64,000 nt of DNA from DASUPK01 sp963833375 (GCA_963833375.1 CAWHXR010000004.1:496001-560000); one strand, 5' to 3'. Numbered from the stretch's first letter, positions 9,640 to 18,187 are shown. Notes: generated from the sequence alone by a model not told the origin. A program made the numbers and translations.

Positions 9640-10235
9640 GCGGCCTTCGCCCCCGCAGCGCGCCGCAGTGCCGACTGGATGATCTCCTCGGCGCTCTCGC
9701 CCGAGGCGTCGGAGAGAAGCTTCTCGGCCTCCGGCGGCGTGTAGCCGAGGTTGAGGAGGCCCTCGCGCGCCATGGCCCGGGCATCCTCCTCGCCGGCGAC
9801 GAGGGCGGGCCCGTCGGCGTCGGCCTCGATCTCGCCCGCGACCTTCTCGCGCAGCTCGACGATGATCCGATCGGCGGTGCGCTTGCCGACGCCGGGCACC
9901 GCCTGGAAGCGCTTCGCGTCGCCGGCGGCGATCGCGCGAAGCAGCTCCCCCACGGAGCCGCCCGAGAGGACCGCGATCGCGACCTTGGGCCCGACCCCGC
10001 CGACGGAGACCAGGTGCAGGAAGAGGTCTCGCTCCTCCTCGCTGGCGAACCCGTAGAGGCTGAGAGAGTCCTCCCGCGCGACCAGGTGGGCGTGGAGGGA
10101 GGCTTGCCTGCCGCGCGCCGGCACACCCTTGAGGGTCTCGGCCGAGACCGACAGGCGGTAGCCGACACCGCTCGCATCGATGACGACGTAGTCCGGGCGG
10201 CGCACGAGAACCTCTCCGCTGACGGAGGCGATCAT
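9636..10235 (-). CDS. ruvA: Holliday junction DNA-binding subunit RuvA
   Basis: Tetrameric junction-binding partner of RuvB. The N-terminal OB fold begins MIASVSGEVLVRRPDYVVID; the helix-hairpin-helix pair includes VSVGGVGPKVAIAVLSG and VPGVGKRTADRIIVEL; the C-terminal RuvB-contacting three-helix domain ends NLGYTPPEAEKLL. I prefer ATG at 10235; an in-frame GTG two codons upstream at 10241 is possible. Gene order ruvC-ruvA-ruvB is standard. Confidence 0.95.
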   Translation of the reverse strand: MIASVSGEVLVRRPDYVVIDASGVGYRLSVSAETLKGVPARGRQASLHAHLVAREDSLSLYGFASEEERDLFLHLVSVGGVGPKVAIAVLSGGSVGELLRAIAAGDAKRFQAVPGVGKRTADRIIVELREKVAGEIEADADGPALVAGEEDARAMAREGLLNLGYTPPEAEKLLSDASGESAEEIIQSALRRAAGAKAA

Positions 10236-10268
10236 TCCCACTGATTCTGGGCCGCGACCCGGATGCCT

Positions 10269-10808
10269 TTACCCGGCCAGGCGCTGCCGGCTTGCGAGCG
10301 CCGGCACGGTACCCGCATGCGGCGGGCCGAGCCGAGGGATGGAGCGGGCGCCGGCGTGGCAGATCGCCACGGCGAACGCGTCGGCGGCGTGGTCGGGCGC
10401 GGGCGGCTCGGGAAGACCGAGCAGGCTCGCGACCATCCGCTGCACCTGGGCCTTGTCCGCCGAGCCAGATCCGCACACCGCGTTCTTGACGGCCTGCGGT
10501 GTGTAGTCGAAGCAGGGCAGGGCGTGCTTCGCAGCGACCAGCAGGGCGACGCCGCGCGCCTCCCCCACACTCAGCGCCGAGGCGACGTTCTTGCCGAAGA
10601 AGAGGTCCTCCAGCGCCATCGCCATCGGCTCATGCCAGCGGATCAGCTCGCCGAGGGAGTCGTGGAGCCTGGCGAGGCGCTGCTCGGCGGGGTGTTCGGA
10701 CGGGGTCTCGATCACGCCCCCGTCGAGGGCGACCATCCGCTGCCCCGAGGTGCGGACCACGCCGAATCCGGTGTTGGCAGTACCCGGATCGATACCGATG
10801 ACGATCAC
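10269..10808 (-). CDS. ruvC: Crossover junction endodeoxyribonuclease RuvC
   Basis: Holliday junction resolvase with the RNase H fold. Acidic catalytic residues are visible: Asp7 in IGIDPGTANTG, Glu67 in ALEDLFFGKN, and the C-terminal DHAADAFAVAICH cluster. 179 aa, family-typical. First gene of the ruvCAB operon. The region upstream (10809-10928) holds a terminator for the next gene and presumably the ruvC promoter. Confidence 0.95.
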   Translation of the reverse strand: MIVIGIDPGTANTGFGVVRTSGQRMVALDGGVIETPSEHPAEQRLARLHDSLGELIRWHEPMAMALEDLFFGKNVASALSVGEARGVALLVAAKHALPCFDYTPQAVKNAVCGSGSADKAQVQRMVASLLGLPEPPAPDHAADAFAVAICHAGARSIPRLGPPHAGTVPALASRQRLAG

Positions 10809-10881
10809 GCCTGTTCATTCTCGGCCCCCCGCCGGATGTCCTTCAATGGCACCGGGGTGGCGATACCGGGAGCCTCGAAGG

Positions 10882-10907
10882 AAAGGGCCGCCCGGAGGCG
10901 GCCCTTT
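10882..10907 (-). terminator. Rho-independent terminator
   Basis: Perfect 11-bp stem AAAGGGCCGCC / GGCGGCCCTTT with a CGGA loop. Read on the minus strand it ends in TTT followed by CCTTC. It lies just beyond the stop of the secreted-protein gene at 10929. Confidence 0.8.
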
Positions 10908-10928
10908 CGCTGACTGCTTCGGTTGCGT

Positions 10929-11588
10929 CTACTTGGGCGCGGTGATCAGCGAGATGTGCAAGGTCACCGGGCTCAGCACGAACGTCGAGAGGGTGCTGAA
11001 GTTGAGCACCCTCAACGTCCATGTTCCCTTCGCCGGGCCGCCGTTGAACCACGCCAGTGCGTCTTCGCCCGCAGTGCCCGCGAAGGGTGGACCCAGCGAG
11101 TTGTCCGGGTCGCCATCCGGGCATCCTGCCGGAGGGGGCGACGGGTCCGGGCGACAGAAGAACACCGGGGAGTCCGGGGTCTCCGTGAGCGGCCCGAAGG
11201 ACGTGTCGTTACCCGGCCCCACCGATACCTCGGGGTTGTCCAGGAAGACCGTCCGGCCGTTCGGCGCGATCAGCTTGAGGTCCAGGGCGTCCAGCTGTCC
11301 GGCATCTCCCGAGGCCCCGAAGGTCACCGAGGTCGAGCCGAAGCCGACCACCTTCCCCTTCGCCTTCTTGCCGACCGTCAGCGGAACCGAAGCGACGCCG
11401 GCGATTTGGTTGACGCCGTCCCCCGCCGGAATCGGCGTTGACGTCGACTTGCTGATCGTCACCGAATTGCTCTTCTTGTGCTTCTTCTTCTTGGCGTCAG
11501 CGACGCTGCCCGACACCAGGCCCACCGTCACGCCGAGCGCCAGCGCGAGCACACCCGCCAGCGCCAGGCGGGATCTCTTCACGTGCAT
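10929..11588 (-). CDS. Secreted protein, P-domain-like beta-sandwich
   Basis: 219 aa with a signal peptide (LALAGVLALALGVTVGLVSG, cleavage near ADA) and then a lysine-rich KKKKHKK stretch. The mature part has patterns typical of proprotein-convertase P-like domains: DALDLKLIAPNGRTVFLDNP near the middle and GTWTLRVLNFST near the end. Export by Sec is expected; binding partner unknown. Only two cysteines (CRPDPSPPPAGC) could form a disulfide. It has its own terminator and sits with a second P-domain-like gene (12578-13192) on either side of yebC, interrupting the yebC-ruvC pair. Confidence 0.75.
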   Translation of the reverse strand: MHVKRSRLALAGVLALALGVTVGLVSGSVADAKKKKHKKSNSVTISKSTSTPIPAGDGVNQIAGVASVPLTVGKKAKGKVVGFGSTSVTFGASGDAGQLDALDLKLIAPNGRTVFLDNPEVSVGPGNDTSFGPLTETPDSPVFFCRPDPSPPPAGCPDGDPDNSLGPPFAGTAGEDALAWFNGGPAKGTWTLRVLNFSTLSTFVLSPVTLHISLITAPK

Positions 11589-11741
11589 TCGAGGAACACC
11601 TCTCTGATTGTCTTCCCGGGCCGCAACAGCTCGTGCGGATGCGCCCGGCTGCGCGGACCCTATGCCGAGGCGCGGCCGGATTGCAACCTCAGCGGGGCCT
11701 GCGAAAGGCGCCGCCCGGAGGCATCTCGGTCTGAGCGCCGC

Positions 11742-12497
11742 CTAACCGGAGGCGGCGGCCTTTTCGAGGATCTCCTCTGGCACGTCGAAGTTCGCGTGCA
11801 CGGAATCGACGTCGTCGTGCTCCTCGAGCGAGTCCATCAGGCGAAGCAGCGCCGGCGCGTCCCCCTCGCCCACCTCGACGGTGCTCTTCGGCTCCATCGA
11901 CAGCTCGGCCGACTGGACCTCGACGCCCGCCGACTCCAGTGCGGAGCGAACCGCAGCGAGGTCCCCGGCGGCCGTGGTGACCTTGATCAGGTCGCCGTCC
12001 TCCGAGACGTCCTCGGCTCCGGCGTCGATGGCGGGCATCAGATCGTCCTCTCCGTAGCGCTCCCCGTCGAGCAGGATCACGCCGCGGTTCTCGAACTGCC
12101 AGGACACCGAGCCCGGCTCTCCCAGGCTGCCGCCGTGCTTCTCGAAGGCATGCCGCACCTCGGAGCCGGTGCGATTGCGGTTGTCGGTCAGGGCCTCGAC
12201 CAGGATCGCCGCCCCGCCCGGCCCATATCCTTCGTAAACGGCGCTGACGATCGCCGCGGCATCGCTGCCCTCGCCGGTCCCCCGATCGATCGCCCGCTGG
12301 ATGTTGTCCTTGGGCATCGAGGCGTCGCGCGCCTTCTGCACCGCCAGGGCGAGCGCCGGGTTGGAGTCGACGTTGCCGCCGCCGTCCCGGGCCGCGACGG
12401 TGATCCCGCGCGCGAGCTTGGTGAAGAGCTTGCCGCGCTTGGCGTCGGCGGCGCCCTTCTTGTGCTTGATCGACGACCACTTGGAGTGACCCGACAT
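11742..12497 (-). CDS. yebC: YebC/PmpR-family translational or transcriptional regulator
   Basis: 251-aa member of the YebC family (TACO1 in mitochondria), linked to translation of proline-rich stretches and in some species to transcription. The start is set by the universal N-terminus MSGHSKWSSIKHKKGAAD; other family signatures are RDGGGNVDSNPALALAVQKA, YEGYGPGGAAILVE and DNRNRTGSEVRHAF. The frame is open further upstream, but that stretch overlaps the next gene. Linkage to ruvCAB is conserved in bacteria. Confidence 0.95.
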   Translation of the reverse strand: MSGHSKWSSIKHKKGAADAKRGKLFTKLARGITVAARDGGGNVDSNPALALAVQKARDASMPKDNIQRAIDRGTGEGSDAAAIVSAVYEGYGPGGAAILVEALTDNRNRTGSEVRHAFEKHGGSLGEPGSVSWQFENRGVILLDGERYGEDDLMPAIDAGAEDVSEDGDLIKVTTAAGDLAAVRSALESAGVEVQSAELSMEPKSTVEVGEGDAPALLRLMDSLEEHDDVDSVHANFDVPEEILEKAAASG

Positions 12498-12526
12498 GGC
12501 GTCGATTCTAAGAGCGCCGAGAAAGC

Positions 12527-12556
12527 AGACGGGGCGCCACCTGCGGCGCCCCGTCT
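12527..12556 (-). terminator. Rho-independent terminator
   Basis: Perfect 12-bp inverted repeat AGACGGGGCGCC / GGCGCCCCGTCT around a 6-nt loop, 21 nt beyond the stop of the secreted-protein gene at 12578 and just before yebC. Confidence 0.75.
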
Positions 12557-12577
12557 CGCTCCCTGCTGCCGAGCCCG

Positions 12578-13192
12578 CTACCTCGGGTTGGTAGCCCGGA
12601 CCGTCAACTGGAAGCAATCGACGGTCCCGGTCCCGTGCTGGTTGTTGTCGTCCATCACCAGCAGCGACCAGGTCGCGTTCGTCGCCTTCTTGTCCCCCAG
12701 CCCGTTGAGCAGGTTGAGGCTCTCCTGAGGCCCGTAGAACCCGACGAAGGGGGCCTGCAAGCCCGCGGTGGCGATCGAGGTCGGCGTCTGGCTGTCGAAC
12801 GTCGTCAGACCGCCCGAGCAGCCCGCGAAGCCGTTGCCGTAGTTGTTGCCGCTGCCGCCGACGTCGTGCGCGAGGTTGATCACCCCTCGCGGACTGGCGA
12901 GGTAGACCTCCAGATCGCTCGCGAACGGATGGCTGATCCGGACGCCGACGTTGACGTCCTTGATCTTCCCGCGTGGATTGAGACCCTTGACCGCGATCGG
13001 GTCGCGAACGAGCTGCACCGCCGCCCCGCCGCCGTCCGGGATGTTGAGCGGCACCCCGCCGGACGGCGCGCCGACACCCACCTCGTAGGTCTTGGTGATG
13101 ACCTTCTTCCTGGCCTGTGCGGCCGGGGCCGCCAGGACGAGACCCAGCGCGAGGGCCGCGACCGCGACCTGACCCAGCTTGCGTCCAATCAT
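12578..13192 (-). CDS. Secreted P-domain (proprotein-convertase-like) protein
   Basis: 204 aa. A signal peptide (VAVAALALGLVLAAPAAQA) precedes a single domain close to the proprotein convertase P domain: VPLNIPDGGGAA, IKDVNVGVRISHPFASDLEV, YLASPRGVINLAHDVGGSG, TWSLLVMDDN, GTVDCFQLTV. Such domains are usually C-terminal to secreted proteases; here there is no catalytic domain. GGAGGG lies about 7 nt upstream of the ATG. A stand-alone extracellular binding or stabilising role is inference. Distant relative of the 10929-11588 product. Confidence 0.8.
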   Translation of the reverse strand: MIGRKLGQVAVAALALGLVLAAPAAQARKKVITKTYEVGVGAPSGGVPLNIPDGGGAAVQLVRDPIAVKGLNPRGKIKDVNVGVRISHPFASDLEVYLASPRGVINLAHDVGGSGNNYGNGFAGCSGGLTTFDSQTPTSIATAGLQAPFVGFYGPQESLNLLNGLGDKKATNATWSLLVMDDNNQHGTGTVDCFQLTVRATNPR

Positions 13193-13283
13193 GATTTCCC
13201 TCCTTGTGAGGGCTCGTCTCCCCCCGAGCGCCCACTGTTTTCCTGCTGCCTAAACCCGGTCGGCCCGATCGGGTTGCGGCGAC

Positions 13284-14387
13284 CTATACGACGAACTTGC
13301 CGTCGCGCTGGAGCGGCTCTCCGTCGACCTCTATCTGGCCGCCCTTGCGCAGGTCGCAGATCATGTCCCAGTGGATCGCGGACTCGTTGACACCGCCGGT
13401 CTCCGGATATGAGCGGCCAACGGCGAGGTGCACGGTGCCGCCGATCTTCTCGTCGAGCAGGATCTCGCCGGTGCCCGCGGTGATGCCGTAGTTCGTGCCG
13501 ATCCCGAGTTCGCCCAGCCGGCGGGCGCCGTCGTCGGTGTCGAGCATCTCGATCAGGAACTCCTCGCCCTTCTCGGCGGAGGCGTCGACGACCTTGCCGC
13601 CCTCGAAGCGGAACCTGACACCTGCGACCTCGCGGCCGGCATAGCTCGCGGGCAGGTGGAAGGTGATCTCACCCTCGGCCGAGTCCTCGATCGGCCCCGT
13701 GAAGAACTCGCCGTCGGGCATGTTGTGCCTGCCGTCCGCGGCGATGAAGGTTCGGGCCTCGATCCCCAGCCGCAGATCCGTGCCGTCACCGGTCACGTGG
13801 ACCTCGGAGCGACCTTGGATCCAGTCGGCCAGCCGCTTGGTCTCCTCGGATGTCCTGGCCCACGCCCCGACCGGATCGTCGTCGGTGGCCAGGCAGGCCC
13901 CGTAGTAGAAGTCCTCGTAGGCGGCCAGCCCCATCCCGGCCTCGGACGCGTAGGCGTGCGTCGGGAAGAGCGTCAGCGCCCACCGGTAGGTGCCCTCTGC
14001 GCTGCGCTCCATCGCCCGCTTCATCAGCCTCTGCGTCGCGGCCTGGCGCATCGCCTGGCGCTCGGGCGGCACCTGGGACAGCGCTCTGGTGTTCTGGCTG
14101 GCCATCACGGCGATGCGGACGTCCGCGTTCTCGACCGTCCACTCGGCCACCGGCGAGATCCACTGGAGCTGCTTGTCCGAGGCGTGCTCGAAGTACGACG
14201 TCGACTGCCCCTCCATCGCCATCTGGATGATCGGGTTGCCCCCGGCCTTCAGGACCTCCTCGTAGATCGCCTGCAGCAGCGGCTCGGCGGCGGACTCCCC
14301 TTCGATCGTGCAGACGTCACCGTCCGCGACCTTGGTCGAGTGGCGGACGAGGATCTGCGCGAGGGCGGTGACACGGGGGTCTCTCAT
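13284..14387 (-). CDS. M29-family aminopeptidase
   Basis: 367-aa metallopeptidase of the thermophilic aminopeptidase family (AmpS/PepS/aminopeptidase T), a cytosolic N-terminal exopeptidase. Recognised by the N-terminal LAQILVRHSTKVADGDVCTI, the LTLFPTHAYASEAGMGLAAY segment and metal-site stretches including NMPDGEFFTGPIEDSAEGEI and the terminal SAIHWDMICDLRKGGQIEVD. Full length. It is followed by pdxT on the same strand. Confidence 0.92.
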   Translation of the reverse strand: MRDPRVTALAQILVRHSTKVADGDVCTIEGESAAEPLLQAIYEEVLKAGGNPIIQMAMEGQSTSYFEHASDKQLQWISPVAEWTVENADVRIAVMASQNTRALSQVPPERQAMRQAATQRLMKRAMERSAEGTYRWALTLFPTHAYASEAGMGLAAYEDFYYGACLATDDDPVGAWARTSEETKRLADWIQGRSEVHVTGDGTDLRLGIEARTFIAADGRHNMPDGEFFTGPIEDSAEGEITFHLPASYAGREVAGVRFRFEGGKVVDASAEKGEEFLIEMLDTDDGARRLGELGIGTNYGITAGTGEILLDEKIGGTVHLAVGRSYPETGGVNESAIHWDMICDLRKGGQIEVDGEPLQRDGKFVV

Positions 14388-14434
14388 GCCCGCGACAACC
14401 TATCCATAGGGCGACGTCCGCTCTCGCTCCACCA

Positions 14435-15070
14435 TCAGGCGGCACCTCCTCCGCCGCTGAACGGGTCGCTCCTGGCGGAGCGCCCTTGCATCACCCGGGG
14501 GCGCCTCGCCGCGGTGCACATCGCCATGAAGCAGGCGTGGAGCCTGCTGTCGTCGGTGAGCTCGGCGTGGAAGGCGACCGCCAGGATGTTGCCGTCGCGG
14601 ACCGCGACGGGGTGGCCTTCGACCTCAGCCAGGACCTCGACGCCCGGCCCCCGCTCCTCGATCCAGGGAGCGCGGATGAAGACCGCGCGCAGCGGCTCCT
14701 CGCCCAGTCCCTCCATCCGCAGGTCCTCCTCGAAGCTGTGCAGCTGGCGGCCGAAGGCGTTGCGGCGGCAGACGTAGTCCGCCAGCCCGAGGTGCTCCCG
14801 GTCGCAGACGATCATTCCCGCGCAGCTGCCCAGGATCGGCCCGCCGGCCTGGTGGAAGGCGGGGATCGCCTCGTGCAGACCCTCGTGCTCCATCCCCATC
14901 GTGATGGTCGTCGACTCGCCGCCCGGAATCACCAGGCCGTCGAGGCCGACGAGCTGCTCCGGCGTTCGGACCTCCGACGCCTGCCCCCCGAGCGAATCCA
15001 GCATCCGCCGGTGCGCCTCGAAGTCGCCCTGGAGGGCCAGCACCCCAATCCGCAGCGGGCCCTCGTTCAA
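14435..15070 (-). CDS. pdxT: Pyridoxal 5'-phosphate synthase glutaminase subunit PdxT
   Basis: Class I glutamine amidotransferase that feeds ammonia to PdxS in the DXP-independent vitamin B6 pathway. Motifs: IGVLALQGDFEAHRRML, LVIPGGESTT, the nucleophile Cys in PILGSCAGMIV, and the His/Glu pair in AVAFHAELTDD. The usual GTCAGL is GSCAGM here. The start is TTG at 15070, one base after the pdxS stop, so the two are coupled. A C-terminal tail of about 20 residues (RSARSDPFSGGGGAA) is longer than usual. Confidence 0.93.
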   Translation of the reverse strand: MNEGPLRIGVLALQGDFEAHRRMLDSLGGQASEVRTPEQLVGLDGLVIPGGESTTITMGMEHEGLHEAIPAFHQAGGPILGSCAGMIVCDREHLGLADYVCRRNAFGRQLHSFEEDLRMEGLGEEPLRAVFIRAPWIEERGPGVEVLAEVEGHPVAVRDGNILAVAFHAELTDDSRLHACFMAMCTAARRPRVMQGRSARSDPFSGGGGAA

Positions 15071-15071
15071 A

Positions 15072-15960
15072 TCAGGCGCCGCGGCCCTGCAGCAGGCCGC
15101 CGTCCGCCGCGAGTGCCTCGATCTCGAGGCCGGGCATCGCGTCGCCGAGCTCCATCGAGGCCTGTGCGACGCGCTCCGGATCGTTGAAGTGCGTGGTCGC
15201 CTCGACGATCGCGCGGGCCCGACGGGCGGGGTCCTCGCTCTTGAAGATCCCCGAGCCGACGAAGTTCCCCTCGGCGCCGAGCTGCATCATCAGGGCGGCG
15301 TCGGCCGGGGTGGCGATGCCGCCGGCGCAGAAGAGAGGCACCGGGAGCCAGCCGCGCTCGGAAACGTCCTGCACGACGTCCAGTGGAGCCTGGTGCTCCT
15401 TGGCGGCGCCGGCGAGCTGCTCGCTCCGCAGCGAGGAGAGCCGCTTGATCCCGTCGGTGATCTCGCGCATGTGCCGGACGGCCTCGACGATGTTCCCGGT
15501 CCCGGCCTCGCCCTTCGAGCGGATCATCGCGGCGCCCTCGCCGATCCGCCTGAGCGCCTCGCCGAGGTTGGTGGCCCCGCAGACGAACGGCACCTCGAAG
15601 GCGAACTTGTCGATGTGATTCGACTCGTCGGCCGGGGTGAGGACCTCGGACTCGTCGATGTAGTCCACCTCGAGCGACTGGAGCACCTGCGCCTCGGCGA
15701 AGTGCCCTATCCGGGCCTTGGCCATCACCGGGATGGTCACCGCGTCCTGGATCTCCTTGATCACTGCGGGATTGGACATGCGCGCGACGCCGCCCTGGGC
15801 GCGGATGTCCGCGGGCACCCGCTCCAGCGCCATTACGGCGCACGCCGCCCGCGTCCTCGGCGATCTTGGCCTGGTCCGCGTTGGTGACGTCCATGATCAC
15901 CCCGCCCTTGAGCATCTCGGCCAGGCCGGTCTTGACCCGGAATGTGGCTCGCTCCGCCAT
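15072..15960 (-). CDS. pdxS: Pyridoxal 5'-phosphate synthase subunit PdxS, frameshift near the N-terminus
   Basis: TIM-barrel PLP synthase making PLP from ribose 5-phosphate, glyceraldehyde 3-phosphate and ammonia. The first frame gives MAERATFRVKTGLAEMLKGG and VIMDVTNADQAKIAEDAG; the second gives MALERVPADIRAQGGVARMS through to GLEIEALAADGGLLQGRGA. The catalytic lysines fall in both parts. Around 15837-15842 one extra base (GGCGTG-C-GCCGTAATG) separates the frames; deleting it restores GGVAVMALERV. Because pdxT beside it is intact and the pathway is usually needed, a sequencing error is as likely as a real mutation. An ATG at 15972 is an alternative start. Confidence 0.88.
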
Positions 15961-15972
15961 TGCCAACCCCAT

Positions 15973-16254
15973 AGTAGAAGGCGGCCGCGAACGCCCGACC
16001 CGTCACGCCGATGAAGCAACTTGAACGGCGCCCACAAATACCGCCGCCGAATCGACGTTTGCCTCGCTGGAGGGTGGGCAAGCTCTTCGCACCTCCTCAT
16101 TCAGGGGGCACTGCGGATGAGGTGGCGTTTTGCACCTTGGGGTCCCTCCCCCGGACCCCTGTATCGGCTGCAGGTCCGGATCGCCCCCCGGGCCTGCGGC
16201 CTTTTGGTTCTCGCGCCCGCCGCAGACGGGAACGTCACTCGCCCGAAGGCCGGG
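15973..16254. other. Intergenic region with three hairpins
   Basis: About 280 nt between pdxS and the RpiR gene with no supported ORF. It holds inverted repeats CCTCAT/ATGAGG (16095-16122), GGGGTCC/GGACCCC (16139-16159) and GCAGGTCC/GGGCCTGC (16170-16197, one wobble). It could be the pdxS leader, the RpiR terminator region, or a small RNA. I do not recognise a known riboswitch or 6S/SRP signature. Confidence 0.35.
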
Positions 16255-17124
16255 CTACTTCAGCTTGAAGGCGCGGATGCGGTCGCGGTGGGCAGCCTCG
16301 TCTCGCGAGTACACCCCGTGGGCGAGCGCCTGGACCAGTCCCATCAGCGCCGCGTTCGAGCGGATGTAAGACGGGCCGTTCGAGGAGTAGTAGAGCATCA
16401 GCTCCGAGTGCTCCGCCACGTCCGACAGCGTCGCGTCCGTGATCGACAGGGTCCGGGCGCGGCGATGTCGGGCGAGCTTCAGGGCCCTGAGAATGAGCGG
16501 ATGCGCGCGCCCCGCCGTCAGCACGACCAGCAGGGTGTCCTCGTCCATCCGCGAGAGCTTCTGGATGTTGTCCTGGCTCGGCGAGGTGACGATCTCGGCG
16601 CGCACGTCGAGAAGCCCGAGCAGGTGTCGCAAGTAGCTGGCGAAGAACGCCATCTGCTCCACCCCGACGATCAGGACGCGCCTCGACGTCGCCAGCGCCG
16701 AGACCGATGCCTCGATCTGCTCCCGCGTCAGGCTGCGGGCCGTCTCCTCGATATTCGAATAGTCCGCGCCGAGCGAGGCCTCGAACTCCGAGTGGTCGAA
16801 GTTGAAAAGGGCCGCCGCCCCGCTGCCCCCGTTGCCGTTCGGCTGGCCCTCGGAGACCTTGTGGCGATACTCCTCGATGGCCGCCTGCTGGAGCTCGGGG
16901 TATCCGTCGAAGCCGAGCGCCTGGGAGAAGCGGACGACCGTCGACGACGAGGTGTTGGCTCGGCGAGCCAGCTCCTCCGCCGTCTGGAACGCGGCCTCGT
17001 CGAGGTGATCGACGATGTAGCGGGCGACGTCTTTCTGCGAGCGCGAGAAGTCGTCGAAGCGCTCGGTGATGAAGTCGGAGAGGCTCTTGCGAGCTGGATG
17101 GGTCTTTGTCGCCGTCCGCGCCAC
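16255..17124 (-). CDS. MurR/RpiR-family transcriptional regulator
   Basis: 289-aa regulator with an N-terminal RpiR helix-turn-helix (SQKDVARYIVDHLDEAAFQT then STVVRFSQALGFDGYPELQ) and a C-terminal SIS sugar-isomerase fold (RRVLIVGVEQMAFFASYLRH, DTLLVVLTAGRAHPLILRAL, ARTLSITDATLSDVAEHSEL). Such proteins respond to phosphosugars; no sugar operon is adjacent, so the effector is unknown. I chose GTG at 17124 (MARTATKTHPARKS), which leaves a 49-nt divergent promoter region with the plus-strand gene at 17174; longer upstream readings would overlap that gene. Confidence 0.88.
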   Translation of the reverse strand: MARTATKTHPARKSLSDFITERFDDFSRSQKDVARYIVDHLDEAAFQTAEELARRANTSSSTVVRFSQALGFDGYPELQQAAIEEYRHKVSEGQPNGNGGSGAAALFNFDHSEFEASLGADYSNIEETARSLTREQIEASVSALATSRRVLIVGVEQMAFFASYLRHLLGLLDVRAEIVTSPSQDNIQKLSRMDEDTLLVVLTAGRAHPLILRALKLARHRRARTLSITDATLSDVAEHSELMLYYSSNGPSYIRSNAALMGLVQALAHGVYSRDEAAHRDRIRAFKLK

Positions 17125-17173
17125 GGCGCTGATTTCGCTGCCCGCCCGGGTTTCCCTTCTAGCTGACGCGCGA

Positions 17174-17581
17174 ATGTGGTTGGATCGTCGTGTGAGCCTC
17201 GACGGGCAACTCAGGACCCTCAACCGGAACATGATCGCGTTCGACCTCCTGCTGGGGTCGGGGGCGCTACTGGCGCCCTCCCCCCTCCTGCGCCTGCTCG
17301 GCCACGACGAGCCCTCCGACGACGCCAAGGAGCTCTTTCGCCGCTGCGGCCCGATCTGGCTCACCTTCGCGGCGGCCCACCTGGTGGCCTACCGGCGCAA
17401 CCGGGCCAAGGACTGGTGGGCCCTCTCCTGGCTCCGAGGGACGGAGCTGGTCACCGACATCGTCTGGTCCCGGTCCTCAGCCTTCTCGCGGCCCGGGGCG
17501 CGGGCCCGCCTCTGGTTCGCCGGGCTGAGCAACGTCGCGATGACCCTCGGCTTCGGGTACCTGTCGCGGACCGGCGGCTAG
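17174..17581 (+). CDS. Hypothetical membrane-associated protein
   Basis: About 135 aa beginning MWLDRRVSLDGQLRTLNRNM, with hydrophobic stretches MIAFDLLLGSGALLAPSPLL, IWLTFAAAHLVAY, and a C-terminal GLSNVAMTLGFGYLS. An in-frame GTG at 17192 is an alternative start. Divergent from the RpiR-type gene and convergent with the lipoprotein gene, whose end lies 4 nt away. Function unknown. Confidence 0.6.
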   Translation: MWLDRRVSLDGQLRTLNRNMIAFDLLLGSGALLAPSPLLRLLGHDEPSDDAKELFRRCGPIWLTFAAAHLVAYRRNRAKDWWALSWLRGTELVTDIVWSRSSAFSRPGARARLWFAGLSNVAMTLGFGYLSRTGG

Positions 17582-17585
17582 CGGG

Positions 17586-18068
17586 TCAGGGCGCTCCGGC
17601 GGCCGGCGTCGCCTGGCTGCAGACCTTGAAGCCAAGTGCCCGCGCGAGATTCTGTCGCTCCGGCGCGCTGTTCGCGACCGCCGACTGCGCCGCCCCGTAG
17701 GCGCGTGAGTCCCGGTTGCCCGCGGCGTCCTGGCCCTTCTTGATCTCCTCTGTGGCCCGATCGCGAGCGTCCAGGTAGCGGTCGTAGGCGGGACGGATGT
17801 TCTCTGGCGGCTCTAGGTCCCTCAGATCGGAGCCCGCGCTCTCCGCCGCGTCGACAAGCTGCTTGGTCTGGTCCGCCGCAACCGAGGCGTTTGCGGGAGG
17901 CTTCGCCTGGACCTGGCTGAACTTGGTGTGCTCGGTACGGCAGACCTGATCGCCCTTCTGGACCAGTTCCGCGGCGCTGACCTGCTGCTTCCCTCCTCCG
18001 CATCCCGTCGTCGCGGCCACCGACGCCAGCGCCGCCAGGAGGACCGCAATCAGGTTCCGGCGCTCCAT
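17586..18068 (-). CDS. Putative lipoprotein, helical
   Basis: 160 aa with a lipoprotein signal (LIAVLLAALASVAATTGCGG; the Cys is the likely acylation site). The mature part is helical and charged with two distant cysteines: KGDQVCRTEHTKFSQVQ near the start and ARALGFKVCSQAT near the end. The same layout (early C-H pattern, GF-VC near the end) recurs in the lipoprotein at 40807-41322, so they are probably distant paralogues of an uncharacterised actinobacterial family. Confidence 0.75.
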   Translation of the reverse strand: MERRNLIAVLLAALASVAATTGCGGGKQQVSAAELVQKGDQVCRTEHTKFSQVQAKPPANASVAADQTKQLVDAAESAGSDLRDLEPPENIRPAYDRYLDARDRATEEIKKGQDAAGNRDSRAYGAAQSAVANSAPERQNLARALGFKVCSQATPAAGAP

Positions 18069-18142
18069 GGCTCGGGACCCTATCCGGCCCGCCGAAGCGC
18101 CTGCTTCAATACGACCTACCGGAGAAAGGAGGTGGTCCTAAC

Positions 18143-18187
18143 TTGAATTCCATGCTTGACGGGACGCCGGAGGTGCAGGGCCGCTAG
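18143..18187 (+). CDS. Candidate short leader ORF with strong ribosome site
   Basis: A near-perfect Shine-Dalgarno (AAAGGAGGTGG, 18125-18135) is followed 7 nt later by TTG and a 14-codon ORF, LNSMLDGTPEVQGR, ending TAG. About 170 nt of GC-rich sequence with no clear gene follows, then a strong terminator at 18362-18393. The site strength argues for real translation; the peptide could be a leader or part of a conserved structured transcript. Speculative. Confidence 0.4.
   Translation: MNSMLDGTPEVQGR

Noticed and set aside
9640..10476. Long minus-strand frame continuous with ruvB upstream of 9639
   Set aside because: Low-complexity shadow of ruvA and ruvC in another frame; RuvB homology starts at 9639.
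12498..13235. Upstream extension of the yebC frame
   Set aside because: Shadow of the secreted P-domain gene; the universal MSGHSKW start is at 12497.
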